Of a stretch of 64,000 nt of DNA, positions 40,488-53,000 are shown piece by piece. Both the position numbers and the translations under genes were made by a program. Under the pieces are notes generated by a model that ran no database searches, had not been told where the DNA came from, and worked only from the letters and a program-made list of their open reading frames with translations. Positions within the stretch are counted from its first letter, which is position 1, and the number at the start of each line of letters is the position of its first letter. Where the stretch lies: assembly GCA_017506865.1 (NCBI GenBank), contig JAFCMP010000515.1, positions 62,001 to 126,000 on the forward strand, read 5' to 3'. This stretch comes from Tribonema minus. Taxonomy: Eukaryota > Sar > Xanthophyceae > Tribonematales > Tribonemataceae.

Positions 40488-43400
40488 TCATTGGGCAGAC
40501 CCTGCTGTGCCCGCAACACACGGCCGATAAGTGCCATAGTGAGCATTGAAGGTGAGACTAATTAACAACTGCTCTACATGCTCTTCGCCACCCGCATACT
40601 TGTGCTGCTGCAGATTTGCCGTTGCAAACTGCACACTGGTGTAGAACCTGTCTGCTGCCTGCTGCATGGACACGGCAGTGCCATCCTGCTGCTGCTGGAC
40701 ATAATCATCACCACTGCCCTCATGCGTAAAGAACTGGCTGCAGTGGCGCGTGTAAGCGACAGAGGCCTCAAGCGCCCCCAGCAAATACCCCAGCACCACC
40801 GCGTGTGAGGGCTGCAAGAACAGCCGCAGCAGCAGCGCGCTGACATGCGCATCGTGCACCTGCGCCAGCGCTCTTGGAGACTGCGCCTCCGCCGCCTGCG
40901 CCGTCAGCGCTTGCCAGTGCACGTCTGCCGTCTGCATGGCCGTGTACTCGTGCAGGGCGCGCACGAACTGCAACACGGCATACAGCAGCAGGTGCGCGCG
41001 GCGCTGCGCAGCGGCCGGTGCGCCCCGCCGCCTTAGCGCCTTCTGCTGAGCCGTGTGCTCGCAGCTGACGACGTGCAGCGCGTACTTAATCTGCATGACC
41101 AGCGCATGCGCAGTCGCATACTTGTCCAGCGTCTGCGGTCCCAAGAGGCAGCCGTAGAACGCAGGCAGCGCGCAGTGCAGTTTGAGCGCCCGAAGCAAGT
41201 TGAAGTCGGTCGGAAGGCTGCGCGCACCGTCGCCGCTGGTGCTGGCGGCGCCGTCGATGACCACCTTGACGTGCGTCGACAGCGGCGCGTCAGTGCCCAG
41301 CAGCGTGTGCGAGAGGAGCTCCGCGGCGCTGCTGCCCGCTGCGCCCGCCACACTCATGCTCAGCGACGCCTGCAACAGGCCTGTGAGCTTCAATTCGCTG
41401 GTGAGCAGTTGCTTTGGGGCGCTGCTGCGGTCAAAGCCTGTGCTGCCGCCGCCGCCGCTGCTGCTGCCGTGACCGCCTCCGCTACCACTGCCGCCGACAC
41501 TGCCGCTGCTGCCGTTCGCGTCGCCACTGCTGCTGCTGCCGCTGGTGCTGCGCAGCGACCACAGCGCAGAGAACAGGACGTCGCAGTAGAGGTCGAGCAG
41601 CTGGCCGGTGCCGACCACATACAGGCTCCGCAGGCAGTACGCAACGTCCAGCAGGCGCAGCTCGCGCAGCAGCAGCCGCACGCACGCGCTGCTGACAGCG
41701 CTGCAGTGCTCGGCGATGGGCTGGTGCAGCGCGCGCTGCAGCACCACCACCGGTGGCATCGCTCCACCAGCACCCTCCGCCGCCGCGCACGCTGTCGCCA
41801 GCGCCTGAGCAGCTGCGTGGCGGCGTTGCTGTGCGCTCTGAGGCCTCGCTGCTGCTGCTGCGGCAGCGGCGGCGGCGCTGTCCGTGATCGGGGCGCCCAT
41901 GGTAAAGAGCGGGTGCAGCTGGCGCCTTGTGATGGCGTCCGGGTCCAGTGCTATCTGCGCCGTGCCGCTGAAGAACCCGCCGCTTGTGTGAGCACTGCTG
42001 CTGATGGCAGCGCCGGCTGCCGCCACTGCTGCTAGTGCGTCATGGCCCGTGCTGCGAGCAGTGGCGGGAGGTGCAACAGCAGCATGTTGCTTGCCGCGCG
42101 CATGCGCAGGTTCTGCTGTTGATCGTTGTGGCAGGAGCTCTGCATCTGACAGCTCGCCAGCCTCGCTGTCCGTCTCGTCATCTGAAGACTCGCTGCCGAA
42201 GCCGCTGTCGGAGCTGACTGCGGCCCAGTCTTGCAGCCAGTCGCACTCGTCGTCATCTGACGCGGCAGCGGCAGGAGCAGCTGCTGGAGACCCTGATGGC
42301 GGAGGTGCTGCACTGTCAGCAGCAGCCGCCATGTGGATAGCTGAAGGTGGAGGTGATGCAGCAGCTGGAGGCATTTGCGGCACTTCTGGCGTTGTAGCAG
42401 GCTCCGCCGGAGGCTGTGGTGTAGCTGCTTGCTGATTGAGTGCTGCTGTCGCTGCTGTTTCTGGTGTTGCTGCGGGCGCGACTGCTTCTGACGCCCCAAT
42501 TGCAGTGGCGGCGGCAGGTGCAGCCAGTGGCACAACTTCAACTTCAACAGTTGGCGACGGCTGATCCTCGCTCTCCTCAATGTCTGCACCCACATCCGAC
42601 TGGTGCGGATGCTGAAAATGGAATGAGAGGGAAAGACAGGCACACGCGAAGAGGTTGAGCACTGCAGTGACTTCACCTCCAATATGGTGCACTTGAAAGT
42701 GTGGACGGTGTTGTATCGAGGGGCTGTACAAATCATGCTGAAATGGTCACCAAGCCGTAAATACCACACCGCAAAAGTGGGGAGTACATACCTGCAACTT
42801 GAATTGAAGAGTACTTGTCGTGAGCATGAATTCTCTTCGACAGGATGCAACACACCAAGTAAAGAGTCAAGAGCACCGCATGTCCCACTGACTACAGCAG
42901 GAGACAACAGCGGTGGTTCTAGTACGCTCGCACTAATAGAACGCAAGACGCTGCCAATCAGGGTGAGAACAATGTTGACTGAGAGGCTGAGAGGGTCATG
43001 GTAGGAGGCATGTTGGCCTCCATACAGCTTGAAAGCGTCGTCATCCAGGCATCGTAAGCTGCACATGGCTGCGGTGACTTCTGTAATGCTCTCTTTAGTA
43101 GCATCAGCACGACAAATGTGTGACATTGCCCTTGATTTTTCACTACCTCAAAGCAAGGGCATATGTTGCCAAGCATGCCATTGAAGGATCCAGCACATAT
43201 ATGTCAACTACCACCAAAAGCCGCAGGTCAGGCCAGCACTTTGCTGCATTTAGACCCTTGGGCTTACTGCAACCCTAATACATTGAATGACTGTGCACAA
43301 CATGCATATTGCACAACGACCGCGCAACAGCTGCACCTGTTGAAGCAGGTTTGACGTGCCCAAAACCAGTATTGCGCATCTTGCTTACATCTGCCCTACG

Positions 43401-44082
43401 CACTCTGCAATAAATGCGACCATTTAACTAAGTTTTTCCAGTACAGTTACCTGCAATATGGGCTGTTGTGAATTTTCAATTTGGGCTATGTTCTGAATAT
43501 GCAAATTTTGATCGTACTGCTGACTTAGCCCGGGCTTGTCCACACTTTAACTACAACTTGAAGTTTGTCACTCACGTCTGGCATCGGCTCTTTCCGGTTT
43601 AAATGCATGGCACTTGTACCTCCGTTAGCCAGAGCACAAGAGGTGCTGACAGACTCTGATGATAAAGTGCGTGCACATCATCATGAGGTGGAGCTGTTAT
43701 TGACTGCCTCCTCCATAATCAGTACCCCAATGATGCGCTTGGTGCTGCATGTACAGTAAAACAATACAGCATTTCACTAATCTGCAGCTGAAAAAGTCAT
43801 ACTGATCATGTATACTGCTGTGGCATCTCACTCGTCATCAACCAGGGACATCACTTCACATCATCACCGATAAAGTCTGAGTAAGGCTTACCTGGTTCAA
43901 ACGCTCGTGCTCCGGCCTTCTGCCCTCACTGCTGCCCTCCTCCCCGCATGCAGCTGCGAGCTGTGCGCCAAGCCGGCACACTCCCTCTACAAATGCCCAT
44001 GCAAACTTGTCCGGCAGCTGCTTTCCTGCGTCCGCGACTCCTGCTGCGGCCAGCGCTGCTGCCGCCGACGCCTCGCCTACCG

Positions 44083-44132
<50 letters not shown>

Positions 44133-46318
44133 GCTGCTGCAGCGATGCTCCTCATGAGGGCCACGTCGTGACCCGCCAGAGCTATGCGCAGCGCGGAGTG
44201 CGCGAATATCCGCGGCACCGAATGCGCATCCAGCCGCACGCCGCCGCCGTCCATCTCAAACCTATCTGCTGCTGCGGCGGCGGCAGTGGCGGCAGCGGCA
44301 GTGCGCGCCGGTGCCGCCAAGAAGGTTTCCTCTAGCGGATCCTCCAGGGTCCCCTCCACCAGCCAGCGGCTCAGCACGCACAGGTACGGCTGCAGCGCCA
44401 CCGCCAGCAGGTGTAACCGCCACCGACCGCTGGGGCCGCCCTGATCAGCCCTTTGCTGAGCACTGTGGGCATCGGCAGTGACCAGAGCGCTGGCCTCTAG
44501 ACCGTTGCAAAGCGCGTCAAGGAGCGTCGCCGCCTGAAGTGCCCTCCCGGACGCGCTGCTCGCAGCTTTGCTGTGAGCGCTGCTGGCCGCAGCTGCATCA
44601 GAGGACACCCACCACGCCGGCACCGCCGCCTCCACCAGCCGCACCAGCTGCCGCAGGTGACGTGCCGCTGCGTTGAGCTTGGCTTTGAGGCCCATTAGCG
44701 TGACCGTTGCGTTTTGCGGCCCGCGCCCCCGCTGCGCCAGGTACAGGCCCCTCTCGAGTCTGGCAGCGCAGTGCTCAAACTCTGCCAGGTGCCTGCCGAT
44801 CTCCTCGGCAAACGCGCAGGCCACCGCACCAAAGCGCGGCGCAGGAGCCCCGCCCCCTTCCCCTCTGATGGCTGCCTCGCCATCGCCCCGTACGCGCAGC
44901 ACGAATGCGCGCAGGTACTCCGCGTCGCTGCCCAGCCGCGTTGCCCACTGGACCAGCGCACGCAGCGCCAGCGGTGACAGGTGCAGCAGCGCAGTGGCAG
45001 GTGCCTCTGCTGCGAGTCGAAATGGGCGCGGCGGCAGCGAGGCATGTGGCGGCATGGCAAAGAGGCTGCTCTGCAGGCCCTGCATCATCTGCAGCGCCGC
45101 CGTCACCGCCTCTGCTTCGAGAACTGGCGCCACCGCTGCCGCCGCTAACAGAGGCAGCCCCCCTGATGCAGCACGAGGCAGCATCAATTGTGCCAGCAGG
45201 TTTCCTGGCTGCATTGCTGCTGTCGGGCGCTCTGGCACCTGCTCTGGCGACCTTTGTTGAGCATCACCAGCTGCCATACTGCTTAGCAGGGTTGACACGC
45301 CAAGCGCCTTGGACACCTCCCAGCACTCCAGTCCGTACGCATGCTGCTGCCGCTGCCCCGGCATGGCGGTCGAGAATAGTGGGGCAACAGTTGGCTTCTG
45401 CAGTGTTGCTGCTGCTGCTGCTGCTGCTGTCTCGTCGGAATTCGGGATGGGCGACGCCGTGTGTTGTTGGCGCATGGGTGAAGCGTCAGCGGCAGCAGCA
45501 GCGCCGCCGAGCTCGTACGCCCAATCGCCGCTCGCTTCGGCATCGCTGCCGCATTCGCCGTCGTACTCCTGCTGCCACGCCTCAAGCCCGGCGTCATCAT
45601 CATCAGATTCCTCGTCTGGGGCTTCCTGGAAGAGCCGTGCAGGGTGACGTTGCTGAGATGGCGGGGCTCTCACCAGCTGCCTGGTGTGCAGTTTGAGGGG
45701 GGAAGGCTCCGGGGTGAGCAGCGGCGACCCCATTGACATGTCCGCCAGGCCGCCGCCACCCTGCAACTCCAGCTGCAGCTCCTCTGCCAGAGCGCCGCGC
45801 GATGACGATGACCTGTGCTCAGGAGTGGCCATCGCTGTGGCCGCCGCCGCTGCCGCCGCCGCCGCCGCTGCTGCTGATTCGTGTGCGGCAATCTGTGCAA
45901 CTGCTGCTGGTGGTGGCGCGTCGCCGGCAGTGTTGAAGAGGTGCAGCAGGAAGGATAAGCAGGCCATGGGGTGCCTGAGGCTGTGTTTAGTGTGGTTGTT
46001 GCTAGCCTCCTGGCTCATGCCCTGCACAGCCAGGCTGCCGCCAGAGACAGCATTGACCAGGGCAAGCAGTCGCCGAGAGTCGTCCGACCGCCCCCTCAGC
46101 AGCAGCTTCTCGCTCACGTCGATCACGCGAGTGGTCACCTTCCCCGTCTCTGCGTCTATGAAGTTGTGATGCGTGATAGCCCCCATGACGAAGGACAGGG
46201 CCTCATTGTAGTTGGGCGAATGCTTCTCCAGTCCGATTATGCTTGGCATCACCAGCAGTTGAGAGACAGCGCTCTCCCGATCCCGCTCTAAATGCTGCGC
46301 ATACCGGGAAGCAGCCAT
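40488..46318 (-). CDS. Gamma-tubulin complex component, GCP5/GCP6 type
   Basis: Spc97/Spc98-family subunit of the gamma-tubulin ring complex, which nucleates microtubules. Two exons, 46318-43892 and 42611-40488, join in phase 0 across a 1280-bp intron and give 1516 residues. The N-terminal half has the GRIP1-like part: ALSFVMGAITHHNFID, KLLLRGRSDDSRRLLALV, and later LQPYLCVLSRWLVEGTLEDP. The C-terminal half has the GRIP2-like, gamma-tubulin-binding part: LLLRELRLLDVAYCLRSL, GQLLDLYCDVLFSAL, FNLLRALKLHCALPAFYG and KYATAHALVMQIKYAL. Long Ala/Ser/Gly inserts and a poly-Gln tract separate these blocks. The large size and insertions fit GCP5/GCP6 rather than GCP2-4, but I cannot decide between the two. 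A small extra exon inside the intron cannot be excluded. Confidence 0.83.
44084..44131 (-). repeat. CAG repeat coding poly-Gln
   Basis: About 16 CAG/CAA codons with one CAA interruption, in exon 1 of the GCP gene, between IAAAA and AVGEA. It sits in a low-complexity loop between two predicted helical blocks. Confidence 0.9.
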
Positions 46319-47037
46319 CTTGGCAGCAGCTAATATTATAACGCAGCTAGCGCAAAGTAGGGAAACAAAAAGTTTCGCGCCGCCGAAACTTCAACTTCAT
46401 TTGAAAACGACTGAAGTTGGTGGGATCTCCCAGAGCAACATTATTTTGAGCAGTTCAACAGCTGTTGATCAATGCACTGAATTCAGGCCAGTTACGTGCA
46501 TATATCCCGTACAACACTTGAGTCTCCAAACTTGGATGTTGAAGTTGACTTGTGCGGAACGAATGCACAACACTCATGCGCAAAGCACAATACTAGACAT
46601 GTAGGTAACATTTGCGCATGCTTGAAGTTAGGATTAATTGCTGGCTGGACTGATGCACAAGCAGCGATGATGAGTGATTGTCGCCCGGGAAAGCAGAAGT
46701 TGTGAGGCCTCCTCATGATACAAGCAACTAAGCAACTGAGCCCACACCATGACCAACATACGTCTGATACAGGTGTGTTCACTTGTGTGTGCACAAATGA
46801 AGAAATCGCAAGTGCAAGATGCCTGTGGTCAGAAATGTGTGTTGTGCTGATTCGATTCGATGCGGCTTCTGACCCAACACCACAACTGTACGCGCAGCGC
46901 GAAGCCGCACAATCGCCCCTTTCGCACCGCACCGCTCACACTAGCGCTGCCCTACCTAACACTATGGCCAAGCAGAGGTGCCGCATATCGAGACGCCCTT
47001 TGGCCCACCCCCGCTGCACAACTGCCACTCGACTGCC
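46319..47037. other. Intergenic region: GCP promoter and threonyl-tRNA synthetase 3' flank
   Basis: About 720 bp between two tandem minus-strand genes. An AT-rich patch (TAATATTATAA) lies just before the GCP start codon. No coding potential, repeats or RNA genes were recognised. Confidence 0.4.
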
Positions 47038-50000
47038 TCATGATTTCTGCTCTGTGAGGCTGCGCATCATCTCTATCACCTCCTCCACCTTCATGTTGCG
47101 CGGCTGCACAGCCTTGTTGCCTGCCTCGCGCACATTTGCTTCATCCGTCTCCTGTTCCGCCGCGCCCACAACGAGCACGTAGTTGTAGTGCGCCGTCTCC
47201 GCTTCCCGAACCTTCTTATTAAGCGTCTTGGAGGAGTCGTCAACGTCGATGTGGAAACCGGCGGCGTGGAGGCGGTCGCGCACCTTGCAGGCGTACGGTA
47301 TGAACGCCTGAGAGCAACGCGCAGAGTGCAGAGACGGGGTCAGCAACTGCCGCATGTATAACAGGGCGAGATCGGGAGATGTGCCAACATCGCCGATGCT
47401 TGCGATGAAGATCTGTACAGCAAATGAGCGCCCAGAGGCTTGATTCGTGTTGGGTGCAAGAGCAGTGAAAAAGGCACCACCATCAGCAAGCCATGCAACT
47501 AGAATAGGCTCCACAAAGGCCGTGAATATGACATCATCTGCTAAAATGTGATTTTATGATGATCTTGGAGCAACAGTAGCAGTGCGGAGTCACAAGCATG
47601 ATAAGTTCGAGTTCGCGTCACTACTTCAACAACATGAAGATTGCAGTTCAAACATTGCTGTATGCTGACTTCATTAAGCTGACATCTGACCAGCTGGCTG
47701 CACCATGCATGTTCAACAAAGTACATGAATATTTGCAATTGCCTTTGGCTGCGAACAAGATCAATGACAAGTCACACCACTCTTGATGCACAAAAAAGGG
47801 CCGCAGTCGACTATGTCTGGTTCTGACAGGCAGCAGTCAGCATACTCCAGAGCCTAAAGCAGCTTGAAATAGCACGCATGCCCTCTTAGAAACTGCAGAG
47901 TGGCCCACTGACCTGTCCCACAGGCACCACCATGGCCTGCCTGGGGCTGAGCCAGAAGGGCCAGCGACCACCATAGTGCTCGGTCAGCACGGCTATCATG
48001 CGTTCCAAGCTGCCAAGCATGGCCCTGTGCACCATGACAGGCCTGTTGATGGTGTTGGCAACGGCGGGCTTGGCCACGTCGCCGTCTGCGCCCTCCTCCC
48101 TGGCGTCGCCCCTGTAGCTGAGGTCGAACCTGATGGGCAGCTGGAAGTCGAGCTGCACGGTGGCGCACTGGTGCACGCGCTCCATGGCGTCAAACACCTA
48201 CAGGAGAGGAGTGTTGGGCAAGCCGCACAGCACATGGCAATCATAAGGCACTTGAGCTTAGATGATGACTCAGATCAAGGCTTTGACCAGGTGCTCAGGA
48301 GTACTCAAACAATGCCCAACAGCATACCCTACACTTTTACTATACTTGACACCCTTGGCGCATACATGTACAAGTGCGCAAATCGCCGTGTAGTTTGCCA
48401 CCGCTGATGGCACATGGGCTGTACACGAACTGATTTGTGTAGTGTACACTGACGCATGTACACACTGAAGTGCATGTTACTCAGTGTCCGCTTCATCTGT
48501 GGCCCCTGCCAAGACAATACCATATCAAATGCGGCGCCTTCTTGTATGACCTAGGCAGTACAACAGCCTCTCCGAAGCCACACTGAACGCCCCCACCAGT
48601 GCTGCAGTGCAACCGACCACTGCATACAATGTTGCCCCGCTCTACCGCGAACCTTGATGTCAATCTTGGGTCCGTAGAAGGCGCCGTCCCCCGGGTTCTC
48701 CCTCCAATTCCCCTTGCCCGCAAACTCATCCAACGCGGCAGCGAGCGACGCCTCTGCCGCCGCCCACAGGGAATCGTCGCCCAGTGCCTTGGCCGGCTTG
48801 GTGGAGAGCTCCAGCTTGTAGGTCATGCCGAAGATGTCGTAGACGGTCTTCATGAAGTCCAGGGAGCCCAGGACCTCCGCGGTGATCTGGTCCTCGCGGC
48901 AGAAAATGTGGGCGTCATCCTGGCAGAAGCGCCTCACGCGCGTCAGACCCGTCAGCGCTCCACTGATCTCGTTCCTGGCACAGGCGAGCGAATGTGGGGG
49001 GGGGGGGCAAGGGGGTGCAGGTAAGTTTTAAGTATGGCGCGAAGTGGTGTGGCAGCACAATAATTGGCAAGTGCGGCAAAAAGTAAACCCTGACACTAGG
49101 GCTGTGCAGCCTGAGCGCTGTCAGCCATGGGGTAGGTAGGTAGTTGCGCATTGTGGCGATTTTTTAAAATGCATATGAGGAGGACGTGGCAGCATTCAGT
49201 TTTGATGGTTGCCATACAGCTTGTCCAGACAGACGCAAACGGTGTCTGACACTCAAGCTGGATTGATTGAGTGTCATTTTCATGGGAATTGTGTCATTAC
49301 AGATCGGTGCACGTTCAAGTGGTGACGCCCATTACCACAATAGCACCACAACACATGAGCATGAAAAGGAACAGGACAAGCCTCGCATCCCAAAAAGGTG
49401 ACCATAACAACTTTGAAACCGTCACATCGTGAAACCTCAGAACTGTCACCTCAACATTTCTGCATGTGGGATAATATCATGCGATTGCCCACTCTGCTGA
49501 GCATTCTCAGTCAAGTGTGAAGATCAACTGTACCGTACTAAAGCACATGCAGACTCCCATGTGCTGTGCGCTTTTCGCTTATCGAAGTCTCGCCATCAAC
49601 AAAGCCAGTGCACATACTTCACCATTGAAGTGACCTTGAGATGCGCACCTGTGAAGGACGCCAAAGTCCGCCATGCGGATGGGCAGCTCGCGGTACGAGC
49701 GCAGTCGGTGCGCAAACATGAGGCAGTGCCCAGGGCAGTTCATGGGCTTCATGCCATACTCCTGACCCTCCACATCAAACCGGAACATGTTCTGATGGAG
49801 CAAGGGGCGGGAGGGGGCAGCGGAGAGGGTGAGCAATGGCAGAACGGCAGATGGGAGTTTTTGCGGCAGTTTCCAGGACCAGCGGGTTAGTGTATGAAGT
49901 CCATGGGTGTCTGTGCCCAATAATGAAGTTGCTAGCATGAAGGATGATGCTGGTGAGTACCATGTAAGTAGTAGCAAGCTGGATACTGCTCATCTACTTC

Positions 50001-53000
50001 AACTGTAACAAGAGCACTATTTAGGTTAAGAGTCAGCCAACACTCTTGTGAGCTTTCAGTCAGGGCTCGTGTGAGATCGACGTCAATCTTTGTGGGCCAC
50101 CAGAACTGGCGTGGGGAGTGTAAATGCATGCCTACCTTACAAAGGCGTGTGCATGGGCTAGGCACATCAATAGTCACAGACTTCCTTGACGATTGCAGTA
50201 ACAGCCGCCATTGCAGTGCCCACAGCAATCAAGTTCTGAGGGTTAGGGTTAGGGTTAGCATTGCATGAGGGCACGTGTCTTCCTCCTTTGGTGACCTTCT
50301 GGTGACTGTGAAACCTTGCATCGCAACATGCAATCATGTGGTAATGTGGTTCACCGAGATGGATCACAGGCCACCCCACTCAGGGAGCTGACGCACTGCC
50401 ACCATGCAACGATACACCACCAAGAGCCGCATCAGGCATCATGCCTGTTTGTTCGACGTGTGTAGTATGTACTTACGTCTTTGTAGTGCAGCGCGTGGCC
50501 CGAGATGTTCCACAGCTCCATGTTGAAGATGTTGGGGCTGGTCACCTCTTCATACCCCCTGCGCCTGTACTCCCCCCTGATGAAGTCCATGAGCCTGTTG
50601 TAGATGCGCGTGCCGTGCGGCAGGAAGAACGCACTGCCTGGCGACAGCGGGTGGAAGAAGAACAGCTCCTGCTGCTGGCCCACTCGTCTGTGGTCCCTCT
50701 TCTTGGCCTGCACCATGCAGAGGCGTCATGGCCATAGAGTCAGCGAGCAACCACCATTGTGTCCCACATCAATATGAAGCTTGCGGAGAAATGCATGTTG
50801 CACTGAGTGTGATGTGCAGCAGGTCCACTTGTGCTTGGCAGACCCTGGCAATCCTTCAGACTACGCTTCTGAGCCATGTACCTTGAGGTTTGAGGGCACA
50901 CAGTAGGCATCTCGAAAGTGTGCAGCTCTAATGCAACAACAGACTACTGTACCATTGAAAAATTACAAGCTCAGCCTAGCCAAAGTAGTGTTCAGGAACC
51001 GTCCAATTGCCACGCATATTGACACATGTTGATGAAAGCAAAGCTCAAATAAGGTACTATGGAGGACATCACACAATCATCACGCAACTATGTATCTTCT
51101 TGTCATGGTGACCCTATGCAAATCGCAGCATATGGCGCAGCAGTAAAAAGCCAATCAATCTTGACGATGCAACAACAACACTGCTGTGCACGCACCTGCT
51201 CTTGGAAGTCCTGCCACTTCTTGAGCTCCTTCTTGTCGGGAAAGGACACGCCGTATATACGCTGCAATGTGTCATTGTCCGTCTTGCCCAGCCAGTTGGT
51301 GGAGCTGTTGCGCGTGGCGGCAAATGCCTGTATCATGGTGCTATAGGGCACATGAGGCCCGCGGCACAGGTCAATGAACTCGCCGTTCTGCACGAGCAAA
51401 TGATACAACATGTCAAGCAGCAGCAGCAGTCATGTCAGCACCAGCACTTCAAAGGCAAGGTCAGTTAGATATCCTATTGTATAGTGAAAGCTTGAAAGAA
51501 AGGTGAGCGGCGTGATGCACTCATCAGGTGGACAAAGGCATCATTGAATTTGTATGATATGTAAGAGCACACGGCCAGCACGTGGATGCCAGCGCATGAC
51601 ACATGACACAAGGGTGCGGCGAGCACTGTATGATGAGCACCAATGAATGCACATCACGAGTGAGCTCATGAGCCAGCAGCAACTGAGCCGCATACGCACA
51701 TGCACCAAACACAACAGATGTACATTCTGTTGCTACCTCAAGTATACTGCAATGACGATAACATGGTGTCTTTTGCGCATTCGCCATTCAGCTAGCCCAA
51801 TCCACCACGTACCTCAGGTTTGACAATCTCAACAAGAAAGCCTTCAGCGAAACAATGAAAGACCGAGCTCACCCAACAGCGCTCAGGCAAAAAAGTATTG
51901 AGTCGGCAATTGAGAAGTTAAGGTTGGGCGTCTAGTACACTGGGATGCTGGCCAACATGCATTGTCACACGCACATACTGAATGACAACAGTTCAGGTCA
52001 CACAAGCAGCGTGGCATGCTTTAAATGGCATGACATCTCACATTAGCATGGTGCTGGCAGCAACTTACCGAGTGCATGTGCATCTGATAAGGGGTATACT
52101 CAAAGCAAAGTCCTCCTGACCCCAAGTTTGTTGACATACCTTGTATACAGTGGTGCAGCCGCCCTCCGGTATGCGCGTTTGTATGTACTGCGCCTTGAAC
52201 GGGTTGTACTTGAACATCTCCAGCGCCTCCTCCTTGCTCAGCACCAGCCTGTCAAAGGTCTGCTTCTGCTTGCACTGCGCCGTCACGTGCTTGTCCAGAT
52301 CTGGCAAGTCCTGTAGTGATGACAAATGTGACGTGTGGAAAGTGACTTGTGAACACTGGCTGAACAGCATCCAAATATTCCCAACAACTGTGTGGTGGTT
52401 AACTGCTTCACTTCAAGTACAACATGGTTAAGTGCAGCGTCTGTTTTGAGGGACCCTACCCTGGTCTGGTGTTTGGATGCACATACCCATTACGTTTGCA
52501 GTGTGCAACAAGTGTGGGAACAGCAGCGCTCTCTATGAACTTGCAGTCACAGGTCAGATGCTTAATGAGAGTTTGCAGCCCGCCCGTTAGCGGCATGCAC
52601 GTATCACAAATGTACATAGGCGAGCCTGCCATGCACCACTGCATGCTAAGCCCCGCAGCTGCCTTGTGAGTAAAATGCTACTGAACAACAGCTGCATAGC
52701 TTATAATGCGGAGTATGTGCATGATAATGGGTCTATCTTTTGTCTACATACACGGAATGTTCTGACCTTGGGCTTGGCTACTTCTACCGCCAGTGTGACG
52801 AGCGCATTGGCAAAATCCAACTGCATATCATGGAAGGTTTTTCTAAACGCCTAATTGGCCTGCAACCCACATACACACATATGCCACTGTGCCCGTAATT
52901 GCAGGCGTGCACACAGCACACACCTCTTTCATGCACCTGAAATGCACTGCCAGCCATGTCATGTACCTATGCTGCAAGAACTGTGCATTTTGTCAGGAAT

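Noticed and set aside
39937-40521. 194-residue minus frame and an opposing 154-residue plus frame after CDC5
   Set aside because: They overlap antisense to each other, match nothing I know, and the minus frame overlaps the GCP stop region.
41055-42035. 326-residue plus-strand frame opposite the GCP gene
   Set aside because: Ala/Gln/Arg-rich shadow of a repetitive, GC-rich exon; the minus strand carries the conserved GCP helices.
43560-43690. Possible extra exon in the GCP intron ending at a good GTGAGT donor
   Set aside because: Its open frame needs an acceptor phase that does not fit exon 1, which ends in phase 0; direct joining of the two large exons is in phase.
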